This document shows, piece after piece, positions 24,326-31,627 of a stretch of 64,000 nucleotides of DNA. Source of the DNA: an uncultured Opitutaceae bacterium (GTDB lineage Bacteria > Verrucomicrobiota > Verrucomicrobiia > Opitutales > Opitutaceae); NCBI GenBank assembly GCA_903919205.1, contig CAIXHE010000109.1, positions 1 to 64,000 of the forward strand, given 5' to 3'. The stretch's first letter is position 1. The number at the start of each line of letters is the position of its first letter. The position numbers were made by a program, and so were the translations under genes. The notes beneath the pieces are model-generated. The model did not search any database. It worked only from the letters and a program-made list of their open reading frames with translations, and had not been told where the DNA came from.

Positions 24326-24424
24326 CGGAATCGCGCAACCGGGGGCGCCTCGCGCCCAATCCCCTGCCCTCCAAGGCCTAGCGGCGGCCGCCCCGCCCCC
24401 GCCCGGGCTTTGCGGGAATCGACC

Positions 24425-24451
24425 TCAAGACCGGCCCCGGCGGGCCGATAT
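24425..24451 (+). promoter_or_regulatory. Sigma-28-type promoter for the 24507 HDOD gene
   Basis: TCAAGACC, an 11-bp spacer and GCCGATAT on the plus strand. The leader is about 49 nt. This promoter and the one at 24298-24325 face away from each other in a 224-bp intergenic region. Confidence 0.78.
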
Positions 24452-24506
24452 CCCAACTCTCAGGCGTCCGCACGCTCCGGCGTGGGGGCGTGCTGCATTC
24501 CCACCC

Positions 24507-25430
24507 ATGTCCACTGATTCCATTTCGCCGGCGCCCGTGGCGCAGGCACCCTACAGCGAGGCCGAGATCAAGCGGAGGATCGAATCCTGCCCCAAGCTCG
24601 CGTCGCTCCAGTCCATCAACATGGCGCTGAGCGAGCTCGTGCGCTCGGACAGCAGCCTTAACTCCCAGATCGCCGCGATCATCCGGCGCGACCCCTCCCT
24701 CTCGGCCCGCATCCTGCGGATGGTGAACTCCGTCTACTTCGGTCTCTCGGCGCGCCTGAACAACATCGAGGAGGCCGTCTTCTTCCTCGGGCTGCGGCAG
24801 ATACGCGAGCTCTCGCTGGCGACGCCGGTGATCGAGGAGCTGGAGCAGCTGCACCTGAACGCCACCCTTCCCTGGAAGGCCCTCTGGAGCCACAGCATCG
24901 GCACGGCGATCCTCACGCGCGAGATCCTCGCCTCCACCGCGCTCAAGATCGACGACGACACGGACTACCTGGTCGGGCTGCTCCACAACATCGGCAAGGT
25001 GGTGATGGCCTACGCATTCCCCGACGAGCTGATGACGCTTGTCGGCGAGCCCGCCGAGAGCCTCTCCGCCGTCTGCCGGCGCGAGCGCGAGGTGATCGGC
25101 TGGGACCACGCCCAGATCGGCGCCCACTACATCGAGTGCCACCGGCTCTCCGACGAGATCGTCGTGGCGGTGCGCTTCCACGTGGAGCCCGAGCGGGCGC
25201 CCCGCCACCGCCCCTTTGCGGCCGCGCTCCAGATCGCCGACCACCTCGCCCGCTACTCGGGCATGTCGGGGGGCTTCGAGAAGGTGCCCGCCGTCAAGGC
25301 CGACGACTGGATCCACCTGGAGGGCTGGAGGATGCTCTACGGGGCCGAGGGCCCGGAGAGCATGCTGGCCCGCGGCTCCATCGCCAATTCGCTGCGCCAC
25401 CTTCCGTCGGTCATGCAGGGCCTCCTCTAG
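24507..25430 (+). CDS. HDOD-domain signalling protein
   Basis: This 307-residue protein has a short polar N-terminus, then an HDOD domain: CPKLASLQSINMALSELVRSDSSLNSQIAAIIRRDPSLSARILRMVNSVYF, LNNIEEAVFFLGLRQIRELSL, DYLVGLLHNIGKVVMAYAFPDEL and DHAQIGAHYIECHRLSDEIVVAVRFHVEPE. In this paralogue HNIGK and DHAQIG retain more of the HD-type metal-site residues than in the others, so residual catalysis cannot be ruled out. It is divergent from the 23438 HDOD gene and 72 bp upstream of a hybrid kinase, each with its own sigma-28-type promoter. Confidence 0.9.
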   Translation: MSTDSISPAPVAQAPYSEAEIKRRIESCPKLASLQSINMALSELVRSDSSLNSQIAAIIRRDPSLSARILRMVNSVYFGLSARLNNIEEAVFFLGLRQIRELSLATPVIEELEQLHLNATLPWKALWSHSIGTAILTREILASTALKIDDDTDYLVGLLHNIGKVVMAYAFPDELMTLVGEPAESLSAVCRREREVIGWDHAQIGAHYIECHRLSDEIVVAVRFHVEPERAPRHRPFAAALQIADHLARYSGMSGGFEKVPAVKADDWIHLEGWRMLYGAEGPESMLARGSIANSLRHLPSVMQGLL

Positions 25431-25465
25431 GCGCCCCCGAGGCAACCGCGGTCGTCCGCGACCGC

Positions 25466-25492
25466 TCAAGTCCGAACCCACCTTGCCGATAA
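25466..25492 (+). promoter_or_regulatory. Sigma-28-type promoter for the hybrid kinase
   Basis: TCAAGTCC, an 11-bp spacer and a perfect GCCGATAA. The -10 ends 10 bp before the ATG at 25503, so transcription should start within about 4 nt of the start codon. Confidence 0.82.
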
Positions 25493-25502
25493 TCCCCCTA
25501 TA

Positions 25503-27428
25503 ATGTCCGCCAAGAAGAGCGATCCCGCCGACGGCGTCGCCATGGCCCCGCCATTGGACGCGTGGCTCGGCGCGTGGGAGACAAGCGCGGACCCGGCGTA
25601 CTGCCGAGACCTGGACGGCCGCGTGATCGCGTCCAACCCCGCCTTTGCGCACAAGTTCGGGAAGACGCCCGAGCGCATGGTGGGCACCGCCGTCTCGGAA
25701 CTCGTTCACCCGGACGATGTCGCGGCGCTTTCGAGCGTGCTGGCCGAGATCAGCCGGCCGCCGTTCGTCGCGATGAGCGAGAGCCGCTGGCTCACCTCCC
25801 AGGGCATCCGCTGGTTCGCCTGGGAGAAGGTGGCGCTGCGCGACGCCTCAGGAGCCATCGTCGCCCTCCGCGCCGTGGGGCGCGACATCACCCGCCAGCG
25901 GCTCGCCGAGGAGCAGTTCTACCGCCTCTCCCGCGCGGTCGAGCAATCCCCCGTCTCGATCGTCATCACCGACCTGGAGGGCAACGCCCAGTACGTGAAC
26001 TCCAAGTTCACGGCGGTCAGCGGGCACACCCTCGAGGACATCATCGACCGCAGGATCGAGGTCCTGCGCGACGGGCACCCCGACGAGGCGTCCTACCAGA
26101 AGTTCTGGGAGACGATCCGCTCCGGCGGCGAGTGGCGGGGCGAGCTCTCCACCAAGCGCAGCAGCCACTCGATCGTGTGGGAGAGCGTCAAGGTGTCCTG
26201 CCTGAGGAGCCCCGGGGGCGAGATCACCAATTACCTGTGCCTGCGCGAGGACATCACGGAGCGCAAGAAGCTCGAGCACGACCTGCGCCAGGCCCACAAG
26301 ATGGAGAGCCTGGGCACGCTGGCCGGGGGCATCGCGCACGATTTCAACAACCTGCTGGCGATCATCAACGGCTACGCCGAGGTGTGCATGATGGGCTCGG
26401 CCGAGCCGCGCCTCCTCCAGAAGGGCCTGCGCGAGATCCGATCGGCTGTGCAGCGGGCCACCGGCCTCGTCCGGCAGATCCTCACCTTCAGCCGCAAGAA
26501 CGAGCCCCGCTTCGCCCCGGTGGAGCTGAACCAGCTCGCCCGTGACCTGGTGGCGATGCTCGCGGAGACCTTCCCGAGGACCGTCACCTTCCACCTGGAG
26601 CTCCACGAGGGGCTGCCGCCGCTGCGGGCGGACCAGAACCAGCTCCAGCAGATCATCCTGAACCTCTGCGTGAACGCCCGCGACGCGATGCCCTCGGGCG
26701 GCACGATCACGATCGCCACCTCGCTCCACGCTCCCGGCGAGCTCGCCGGCCACGACGGGGTCGTCGGCCAGGGCTACGCGGGGCTGCGGATCACCGACTC
26801 GGGCACCGGCATGAGCCCGGAGGTGCGCGCGCGCATCTTCGAGCCGTTCTTCACGACCAAGCACGGCAACCAGGGCACGGGCCTCGGCCTCGCGGTCGTC
26901 TACGGCATCGTGACGGGCCACCAGGGCTTCATCGATGTGGACAGCACCCCCAACGTGGGGAGCACCTTCAGCATCTTCCTGCCGCTCGCCGAGGGCGCCG
27001 TGGCGGCGTCACAGCCCGTCGCCAGCACCGAGTTCCCCACGGGCTCCGAGAGCCTGCTGATCGTCGACGACGAGGAGCCGCTGCGCAACCTGCTGATGAA
27101 GACCTTCCAGCGGAAGGGATACCGCGTCACGACCGCGGCCGACGGCAACGAGGCCGTGGACATGATCAGCAACCCCTCGATCCCCTTCGACCTCGTGCTG
27201 CTCGACCTGAACATGCCGGGCACCCACGGGCTCGACGTGCTCAAGGTCATCCGGATCTGCCGCCCGCAGGTGCGCGTGCTCGTGATCAGCGGCCACATCA
27301 CCTCCGAGATCCGGGCCGAGTTCAAGGCCCTCGGGCAGGAGGACTGGCTGGAGAAGCCCTATGCGCTCGACGACATTGGCCGGCGCCTGCGCACCCTGCT
27401 CGACGGGCGCCCCGAAAAGGCCGCCTGA
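25503..27428 (+). CDS. PAS-PAS hybrid histidine kinase with receiver
   Basis: This 641-residue cytoplasmic hybrid kinase has no membrane segment. PAS 1 covers about residues 20-130 and PAS 2 about 140-260 ([26 protein letters not shown]). The HisKA helix carries the phospho-His in [13 protein letters not shown] near residue 280. The ATPase domain has N, G1 and G2 boxes ([10 protein letters not shown], then [13 protein letters not shown]). The C-terminal receiver (about 515-635) has VDDEEP, the acceptor Asp in VLLDLNMPG and Lys in EKPYAL. The AHDFNN form of the H-box is typical of NtrB/FixL-related and MHYT-PAS hybrids. There is no Shine-Dalgarno sequence. It is an orphan kinase without an adjacent regulator gene. 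Confidence 0.93.
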   Translation: MSAKKSDPADGVAMAPPLDAWLGAWETSADPAYCRDLDGRVIASNPAFAHKFGKTPERMVGTAVSELVHPDDVAALSSVLAEISRPPFVAMSESRWLTSQGIRWFAWEKVALRDASGAIVALRAVGRDITRQRLAEEQFYRLSRAVEQSPVSIVITDLEGNAQYVNSKFTAVSGHTLEDIIDRRIEVLRDGHPDEASYQKFWETIRSGGEWRGELSTKRSSHSIVWESVKVSCLRSPGGEITNYLCLREDITERKKLEHDLRQAHKMESLGTLAGGIAHDFNNLLAIINGYAEVCMMGSAEPRLLQKGLREIRSAVQRATGLVRQILTFSRKNEPRFAPVELNQLARDLVAMLAETFPRTVTFHLELHEGLPPLRADQNQLQQIILNLCVNARDAMPSGGTITIATSLHAPGELAGHDGVVGQGYAGLRITDSGTGMSPEVRARIFEPFFTTKHGNQGTGLGLAVVYGIVTGHQGFIDVDSTPNVGSTFSIFLPLAEGAVAASQPVASTEFPTGSESLLIVDDEEPLRNLLMKTFQRKGYRVTTAADGNEAVDMISNPSIPFDLVLLDLNMPGTHGLDVLKVIRICRPQVRVLVISGHITSEIRAEFKALGQEDWLEKPYALDDIGRRLRTLLDGRPEKAA

Positions 27429-27453
27429 GGCGCCCGGGGCGGGGGCTTTTGCC

Positions 27454-27481
27454 TACAGAACGCGGACCCCCGGTCCGATAA
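27454..27481 (+). promoter_or_regulatory. Possible sigma-28-type promoter for the 27534-29733 operon
   Basis: TACAGAAC, a 12-bp spacer and TCCGATAA. The -10 is good and the -35 fair. The leader to the ATG at 27534 is about 46 nt. Confidence 0.55.
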
Positions 27482-27533
27482 CAATAGCGGGCAAAATCAT
27501 GACTCTCCACTAACATGGAACGTCTTTCTATTA

Positions 27534-28103
27534 ATGAATCAACGCGAACCACGGAACGCTCCGATGGCAGCGCGAAGGGCACTCCATTGCCTTTCGTTCC
27601 TGCTGCTGCCGGCCCTCCTCCCCGAGAGCATGCTCTCGGGCGCCCGAGCGCGGGCGGCCGTCGGGGGTCGCCCCGACCGCAGGGACGCGGAGTCCGCACC
27701 CTACCTTCCCTCCCTGGGGGCACCGCCGCTGCGCTTCCGGGAGGGCGCGGACGCGCGCGACTACGCTTCGAGCCCGCCCGCAGCCGCCCCGCCCTCGCCG
27801 CACCTGACGCGCACCGAGTCCTCGGTCGCCCAGGCCAACCAGAGCGCGGCCCACGCGTCCCTCGCATCGGCTGAGGCCGCCGCGAAGGACGCAAAGGCCG
27901 ACGACCCCTCCAACCCGAAAACCACTCCCGTCTCGATCCTGCCCGACACCGTGCGGCCCCAGGTCCAGGCCGAGGACTTCCTGCCCTTCTTCCTGGTGCC
28001 GGAGGCGGCCCCGGGCGCCGGCACGCCGCCCGTCCCCAGGGATCCCTCCAAGCCCGCACCCCTGCCTCCCAGCACCGCCACCTACACCCAGACGCCGAAA
28101 TGA
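27534..28103 (+). CDS. Secreted low-complexity protein
   Basis: This 189-residue protein has an N-terminal signal (RRALHCLSFLLLPALLPE) and a Pro/Ala/Ser-rich mature part without recognisable domains. Its only regular stretch is an Ala-rich helix (AQANQSAAHASLASAEAAAKDAKAD). The first gene of a three-gene operon, it overlaps the next by 4 bp (ATGA). The start could also be the ATG at 27564, which would put the hydrophobic segment closer to the N-terminus. Likely periplasmic or outer-membrane associated. I do not recognise the family. Confidence 0.6.
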   Translation: MNQREPRNAPMAARRALHCLSFLLLPALLPESMLSGARARAAVGGRPDRRDAESAPYLPSLGAPPLRFREGADARDYASSPPAAAPPSPHLTRTESSVAQANQSAAHASLASAEAAAKDAKADDPSNPKTTPVSILPDTVRPQVQAEDFLPFFLVPEAAPGAGTPPVPRDPSKPAPLPPSTATYTQTPK

Positions 28104-29365
28104 CCCGAGCCCGTCCCCTCCCGAACGGCCCCGCCAGGCTGACCGCGTGCCTCGCGCTCGGACTGCTCGCGAGCGGATGGGCGCGCGCCTCGGAGGAGCC
28201 GCCCGCGGCCCCCGATCCGGCGCCGGCCCGGGTGCGGGCCCCCGCGAAGAACTCGCGGGCAGAGGAGCTGCGCGGCATCATCGCGGTCGGCTCGAGCATG
28301 ACCGAGCGGGGCGACTATGACGGGGCGGAGATCGCCTTCCGGCAGGTACTCAACGCCAAGGACGCGCCGCCCGCCGACCTGCGCTCGGCGCTTCTCGGGC
28401 TCGCGCACATGCACCGCAAGCAGGGCGCCCTGGTCAAGGCCGCCGCCATCTACGAGAAGTACCTCCAGGAGTACCCGGGCGACGACCGCACACCCGACGC
28501 GCTCCTCGAGCTCGGCCGCACCCTGCGCGACATGGGGGCCTTCAAGACGGCGATCAACCGCTTCTACAGCGTCATCAACTCGACGCTGAAGATGCCCTCC
28601 GACGGCTTCACCCACTACGAGCAGCTCGCGAAGACCGCGCAGTTCGAGATCGCGGAGACCCACTTCCAGGCCGGCGAGTTCGAGGAGGCGAGCAAGTTCT
28701 TCTCGCGGCTGCGGCTGCTCGACCTCGCCCCCGCCGACCGCGCCCACGCCCACTTCATGGCGGCCTACTCGTTCTACCTCCAGGGCAAGCGCGAGGACTC
28801 GGTCACCATGCTCCAGAGCTACCTCGAGCAGTGGCCCGACGACGACAGCGTCCCCGAGGCCCGCTACCTGCTCGCAACCAACCTGCGCGCCCTGAAGCGC
28901 ACCCAGGACGCCTTCGCCGCGACGCTCGAGCTGCTGCGGGCCGAGAAGTCCCGGGTGGCCGCCAACCCGAAGCGCTGGGCCTACTGGCAGCGGCGCACCG
29001 GCAACCAGCTCGCCAACGACTTCTTCGAGGACGGGGACATCCTGGACGCCCAGGAGATCTACTCCGGCCTGCAGGCACTCTCCGACGACCCCACCTGGCG
29101 GATGCCCGTTACCTACCAGCTGGCCCTCTGCTACGAGCGCCTCGGCAACGTGGACAAGGCTCGCGCCTCCTACCAGAGGATCATCGACGGGGTGGGAGCG
29201 AGCGCAGCGCCCAACCTGGTGGAGCTCAGCCAGCTCGCCACCTGGCGGCTTGCACAGCTCGACTGGCATGACACTGTCACCCACAAGGTCGCCTCGCTGA
29301 TGGAGACCCAGACCGGCCACCTGCCAAGCCCGCCCATCGAAAAATCTCCCAAGTCCGCTCCATGA
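28100..29365 (+). CDS. Periplasmic TPR-repeat protein
   Basis: This 421-residue protein begins with a signal peptide (LTACLALGLLASGWARAS) and consists mainly of TPR repeats, for example ALLGLAHMHRKQGALVKAAAIYEKYLQEYP and AHFMAAYSFYLQGKREDSVTMLQSYLEQWP. The repeats resemble those of BamD, YbgF and similar cell-envelope assembly proteins. It overlaps its neighbours by 4 bp on both sides (ATGA), so the three genes are translationally coupled. Given the sigma-28-type promoter and the FlgN-like gene after it, a role in envelope assembly tied to motility is plausible, but this is inference. Confidence 0.78.
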   Translation: MTRARPLPNGPARLTACLALGLLASGWARASEEPPAAPDPAPARVRAPAKNSRAEELRGIIAVGSSMTERGDYDGAEIAFRQVLNAKDAPPADLRSALLGLAHMHRKQGALVKAAAIYEKYLQEYPGDDRTPDALLELGRTLRDMGAFKTAINRFYSVINSTLKMPSDGFTHYEQLAKTAQFEIAETHFQAGEFEEASKFFSRLRLLDLAPADRAHAHFMAAYSFYLQGKREDSVTMLQSYLEQWPDDDSVPEARYLLATNLRALKRTQDAFAATLELLRAEKSRVAANPKRWAYWQRRTGNQLANDFFEDGDILDAQEIYSGLQALSDDPTWRMPVTYQLALCYERLGNVDKARASYQRIIDGVGASAAPNLVELSQLATWRLAQLDWHDTVTHKVASLMETQTGHLPSPPIEKSPKSAP

Positions 29366-29733
29366 CCCATTCGGACACCCTCCAGCAGCACCAGCAGCTC
29401 TGCGACGAGCTCTACCAGAGCGCCCTCGACGAGAACCGCGTGCTGCGCCAGGACCAGCGGGCCCCCGACGCCGCGATGGTCGCCCGCAAGCAGAACCTGC
29501 TCGCCCGCCTGGACCAGAGCCTCGACGCGCTGCGCACGCTCCCGGCCGTCTCGTCGCGCGACGGCGACTCGCTCGCCCAGCTTGACCGCGCCCGCTCGCG
29601 CATCCTGCAGATCCTCCAGCTCGAGAAGGAGAACGAGCTGATGCTCAACCGCATCACCGCCGGCGCGCGGCCCTCCGGGGCCACGGCCCCGGCGAGCGCG
29701 CTCCTCAAGAAGATCTACTCGCGCTCGGCCTAG
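29362..29733 (+). CDS. FlgN-like helical protein
   Basis: This 123-residue protein is predicted to be nearly all helix: LCDELYQSALDENRVLRQDQ, then VARKQNLLARLDQSLDALRTL and QLDRARSRILQILQLEKENELMLNR. The last pattern (a long helix with LEKENE-x-L-x-N/R) resembles FlgN/FliT-type export chaperones and LEE-type linkers. It is the last gene of a three-gene operon, coupled to the TPR gene by ATGA, and converges on the 29744 HDOD gene. The family assignment is by shape and context. Confidence 0.5.
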   Translation: MTHSDTLQQHQQLCDELYQSALDENRVLRQDQRAPDAAMVARKQNLLARLDQSLDALRTLPAVSSRDGDSLAQLDRARSRILQILQLEKENELMLNRITAGARPSGATAPASALLKKIYSRSA

Positions 29734-29743
29734 GCCTCGGCCC

Positions 29744-30628
29744 TCAGTGCCGTGCGCTCGGGACCTCGAGCAGCGAGCTGATCTCGGACATGCGCAACTC
29801 GAGCTGGCGGCCCAGGGTCTTCAGGTGGGCGTGCGTGAGGCCGAGCAGCTGGAGCTGGGAGGCGTCCGGCATCGGGGGCGGCTCGGAGGCGGGGGAGCAC
29901 ACGAAGGTGCGCAGCCACTTGGACGCGTAGAGCAGGCAGGCCATGCGGGCGTAGCCGGCCGACGCGCGCGGGGCGTACTGCCAGCGCACGGGCTCCGACA
30001 TCTCCCTCGGGAAGTCCCAGTGGCGCAGCAGCGCGGCCCCCGCCTCCGACTGCGTGAAGCCGAAGGCCGCCCGCTCGGCCTCGGTCGACTCGCGCGGGAA
30101 GCCTGCGCTCCTGAGCGAGAGGACCCGGGAGTTCCTCAGGCCCCATTCGTCTATGGCCACCATGCCGACGCAGTGAAGGAGGCCGTTCGTGTAGGCGACA
30201 TTGCGGTCCTGTCCCGAGTGCTGGGCGATCATCTCGGCGGCGACCGCGCAGGCCACGGACTGGCGCCACAGGTCGTCGGCCTCGAGAGCGTAGGCCACCA
30301 GGGGGCGAACGAGCACCTGGGAGGCGACCGCGACCGAGACGAGCTCGTAGACCTCGTCGTAGCCGACCCGGTTTACGGCCTCGTCCACGGTGAGGCAGCG
30401 CGCGCCCTTGCTGTAGAACGCGCTGTTGGCCACCTGGAGCACGCGCGCGGCGATGCCCAGGTCGAGGCGGATCAGGCCCACGATCTCCTGCATCGAGGAG
30501 TTGGCGTCGCTCAGCAGCATCTTCAGGCGGGGCAACACCTTCGGCGCCGAGGGAAGCTGGCGGAGGTCCCGCACGATGTCCTCGGGGGTGAGCACGGTCG
30601 ATGAAGGTGCGGGTTGCGCGGCGATCAT
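29744..30628 (-). CDS. HDOD-domain signalling protein
   Basis: This 294-residue HDOD protein opens MIAAQPAPSSTVLTPEDIVRDLRQLPSAPKVLPRLKMLL and continues with QEIVGLIRLDLGIAARVLQVANSAFYSKG, TVDEAVNRVGYDEVYELVSV and YTNGLLHCVGMVAIDEWG. The start is put at the ATG at 30628, because the longer frame to 30733 would run through a sigma-28-type promoter and adds residues unlike the family. The predicted leader is about 11 nt. It is divergent from the 30785 HDOD gene, and the two promoters lie back to back. Confidence 0.9.
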   Translation of the reverse strand: MIAAQPAPSSTVLTPEDIVRDLRQLPSAPKVLPRLKMLLSDANSSMQEIVGLIRLDLGIAARVLQVANSAFYSKGARCLTVDEAVNRVGYDEVYELVSVAVASQVLVRPLVAYALEADDLWRQSVACAVAAEMIAQHSGQDRNVAYTNGLLHCVGMVAIDEWGLRNSRVLSLRSAGFPRESTEAERAAFGFTQSEAGAALLRHWDFPREMSEPVRWQYAPRASAGYARMACLLYASKWLRTFVCSPASEPPPMPDASQLQLLGLTHAHLKTLGRQLELRMSEISSLLEVPSARH

Positions 30629-30645
30629 GCGGTTATCAGCCTGCT

Positions 30646-30672
30646 TTATCGGTACATAGGGGAACTTCTTAG
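30646..30672 (-). promoter_or_regulatory. Sigma-28-type promoter for the 29744 HDOD gene
   Basis: On the minus strand, CTAAGAAG, an 11-bp spacer and ACCGATAA. The -10 ends 17 bp before the ATG. Confidence 0.68.
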
Positions 30673-30748
30673 GCCAAATCGTCGCGTGAATGCCACGAAG
30701 CGTCGCAGGCCCGGGCGGATGCGCCCTCCTCAAGGGTGATTACACCCC

Positions 30749-30776
30749 TCAAGCCCGGGCCGCTGCGGGCCGATAA
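30749..30776 (+). promoter_or_regulatory. Sigma-28-type promoter for the 30785 HDOD gene
   Basis: TCAAGCCC, a 12-bp spacer and a perfect GCCGATAA. The ATG begins 9 bp after the -10, so the mRNA is expected to start at or within 2 nt of the start codon. Confidence 0.78.
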
Positions 30777-30784
30777 CCCAAAGC

Positions 30785-31627
30785 ATGAGCGTCGTCTCCA
30801 TATCCCAGGATGACATTCTGCAGATCGCCAACACCTTCCCGGCGACGCAGCAGATCCTGGCCCAGCTCGGCAGCCTGCTACGCGACCCGGACGCGGGACT
30901 GAACGAGGTCACCGTCCTCATCAAGCGCGACGTCGCGCTCGCGGCCCGCCTGATCCGCATCGCCAACAGCGCGGCGATGGCCCAGGACGGGGGCGTGGCC
31001 TCGGTCGAGGACGCCGTCTCCCTGATCGGCTTCCAGGAGGTGTACCGGCTGGTCGGCTTCGCGGTCCTCGACCAGGTGAGCGACGGCGGCCTCTGGAGCT
31101 ACGAGATCACCGGCAAGCGCTTCCACGAGAACTCGCTCTTCACCGCGCTCCTCATGGAGGAGCTGGCACCGGGGGCGAACGAGGACCCGCGCTACTGCTA
31201 CACGATCGGCCTCCTGCGCTCGATCGGCAAGGTGGCGCTCAACCGCCTCGTGAAGGACGCCCCCCGCGGCGAGATCCTCAGGCTCGGCGAGGAGGAGCAT
31301 CTCGGGGAGTGGGAGCAGAGCGTCTTCGGGATGACCAACCCCGAGGCCTCGGCCATCATCCTCAAGGCCTGGAAGTTTCCCCAGGAGATCGCGACCGCGA
31401 TCGAGGGGCATTACACGCCCGAGGGCCGCAACGTGCCCCTCACCGACCTGCTGAACCTCGCCGCCGGAATGGCCGAGGTGCTCGGGCACGGCCTCGGCGG
31501 GGAGTGGAGCTACTGGCTCGACCGCGACGAGCTTTTCAGGAAGCTCGGCCTCGAGCCGAAGAGCGCCAACCGGATCATCGACAAGGCCCTCGACTCGTTC
31601 AACCGCCTGATCCGCACGGCGATCTAG
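30785..31627 (+). CDS. HDOD-domain signalling protein, probably leaderless
   Basis: This 280-residue HDOD protein runs NTFPATQQILAQLGSLL, NEVTVLIKRDVALAARLIRIANSAAM, SVEDAVSLIGFQEVYRLVGFAVLDQ, YCYTIGLLRSIGKVALNRLV and KFPQEIATAIEGHY. It is collinear with the 23438 protein and is likely an ancient duplicate. No ribosome binding site is possible in the few bases between the promoter and the ATG. Its stop codon overlaps that of the convergent sensor kinase gene by 3 bp. Confidence 0.9.
   Translation: MSVVSISQDDILQIANTFPATQQILAQLGSLLRDPDAGLNEVTVLIKRDVALAARLIRIANSAAMAQDGGVASVEDAVSLIGFQEVYRLVGFAVLDQVSDGGLWSYEITGKRFHENSLFTALLMEELAPGANEDPRYCYTIGLLRSIGKVALNRLVKDAPRGEILRLGEEEHLGEWEQSVFGMTNPEASAIILKAWKFPQEIATAIEGHYTPEGRNVPLTDLLNLAAGMAEVLGHGLGGEWSYWLDRDELFRKLGLEPKSANRIIDKALDSFNRLIRTAI

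Noticed and set aside
27515-27874. Alternative overlapping plus-strand frame starting MERLSINESTRTTERS.
   Set aside because: It lacks the signal peptide and the ATGA coupling to the TPR gene that support the 27534 frame.
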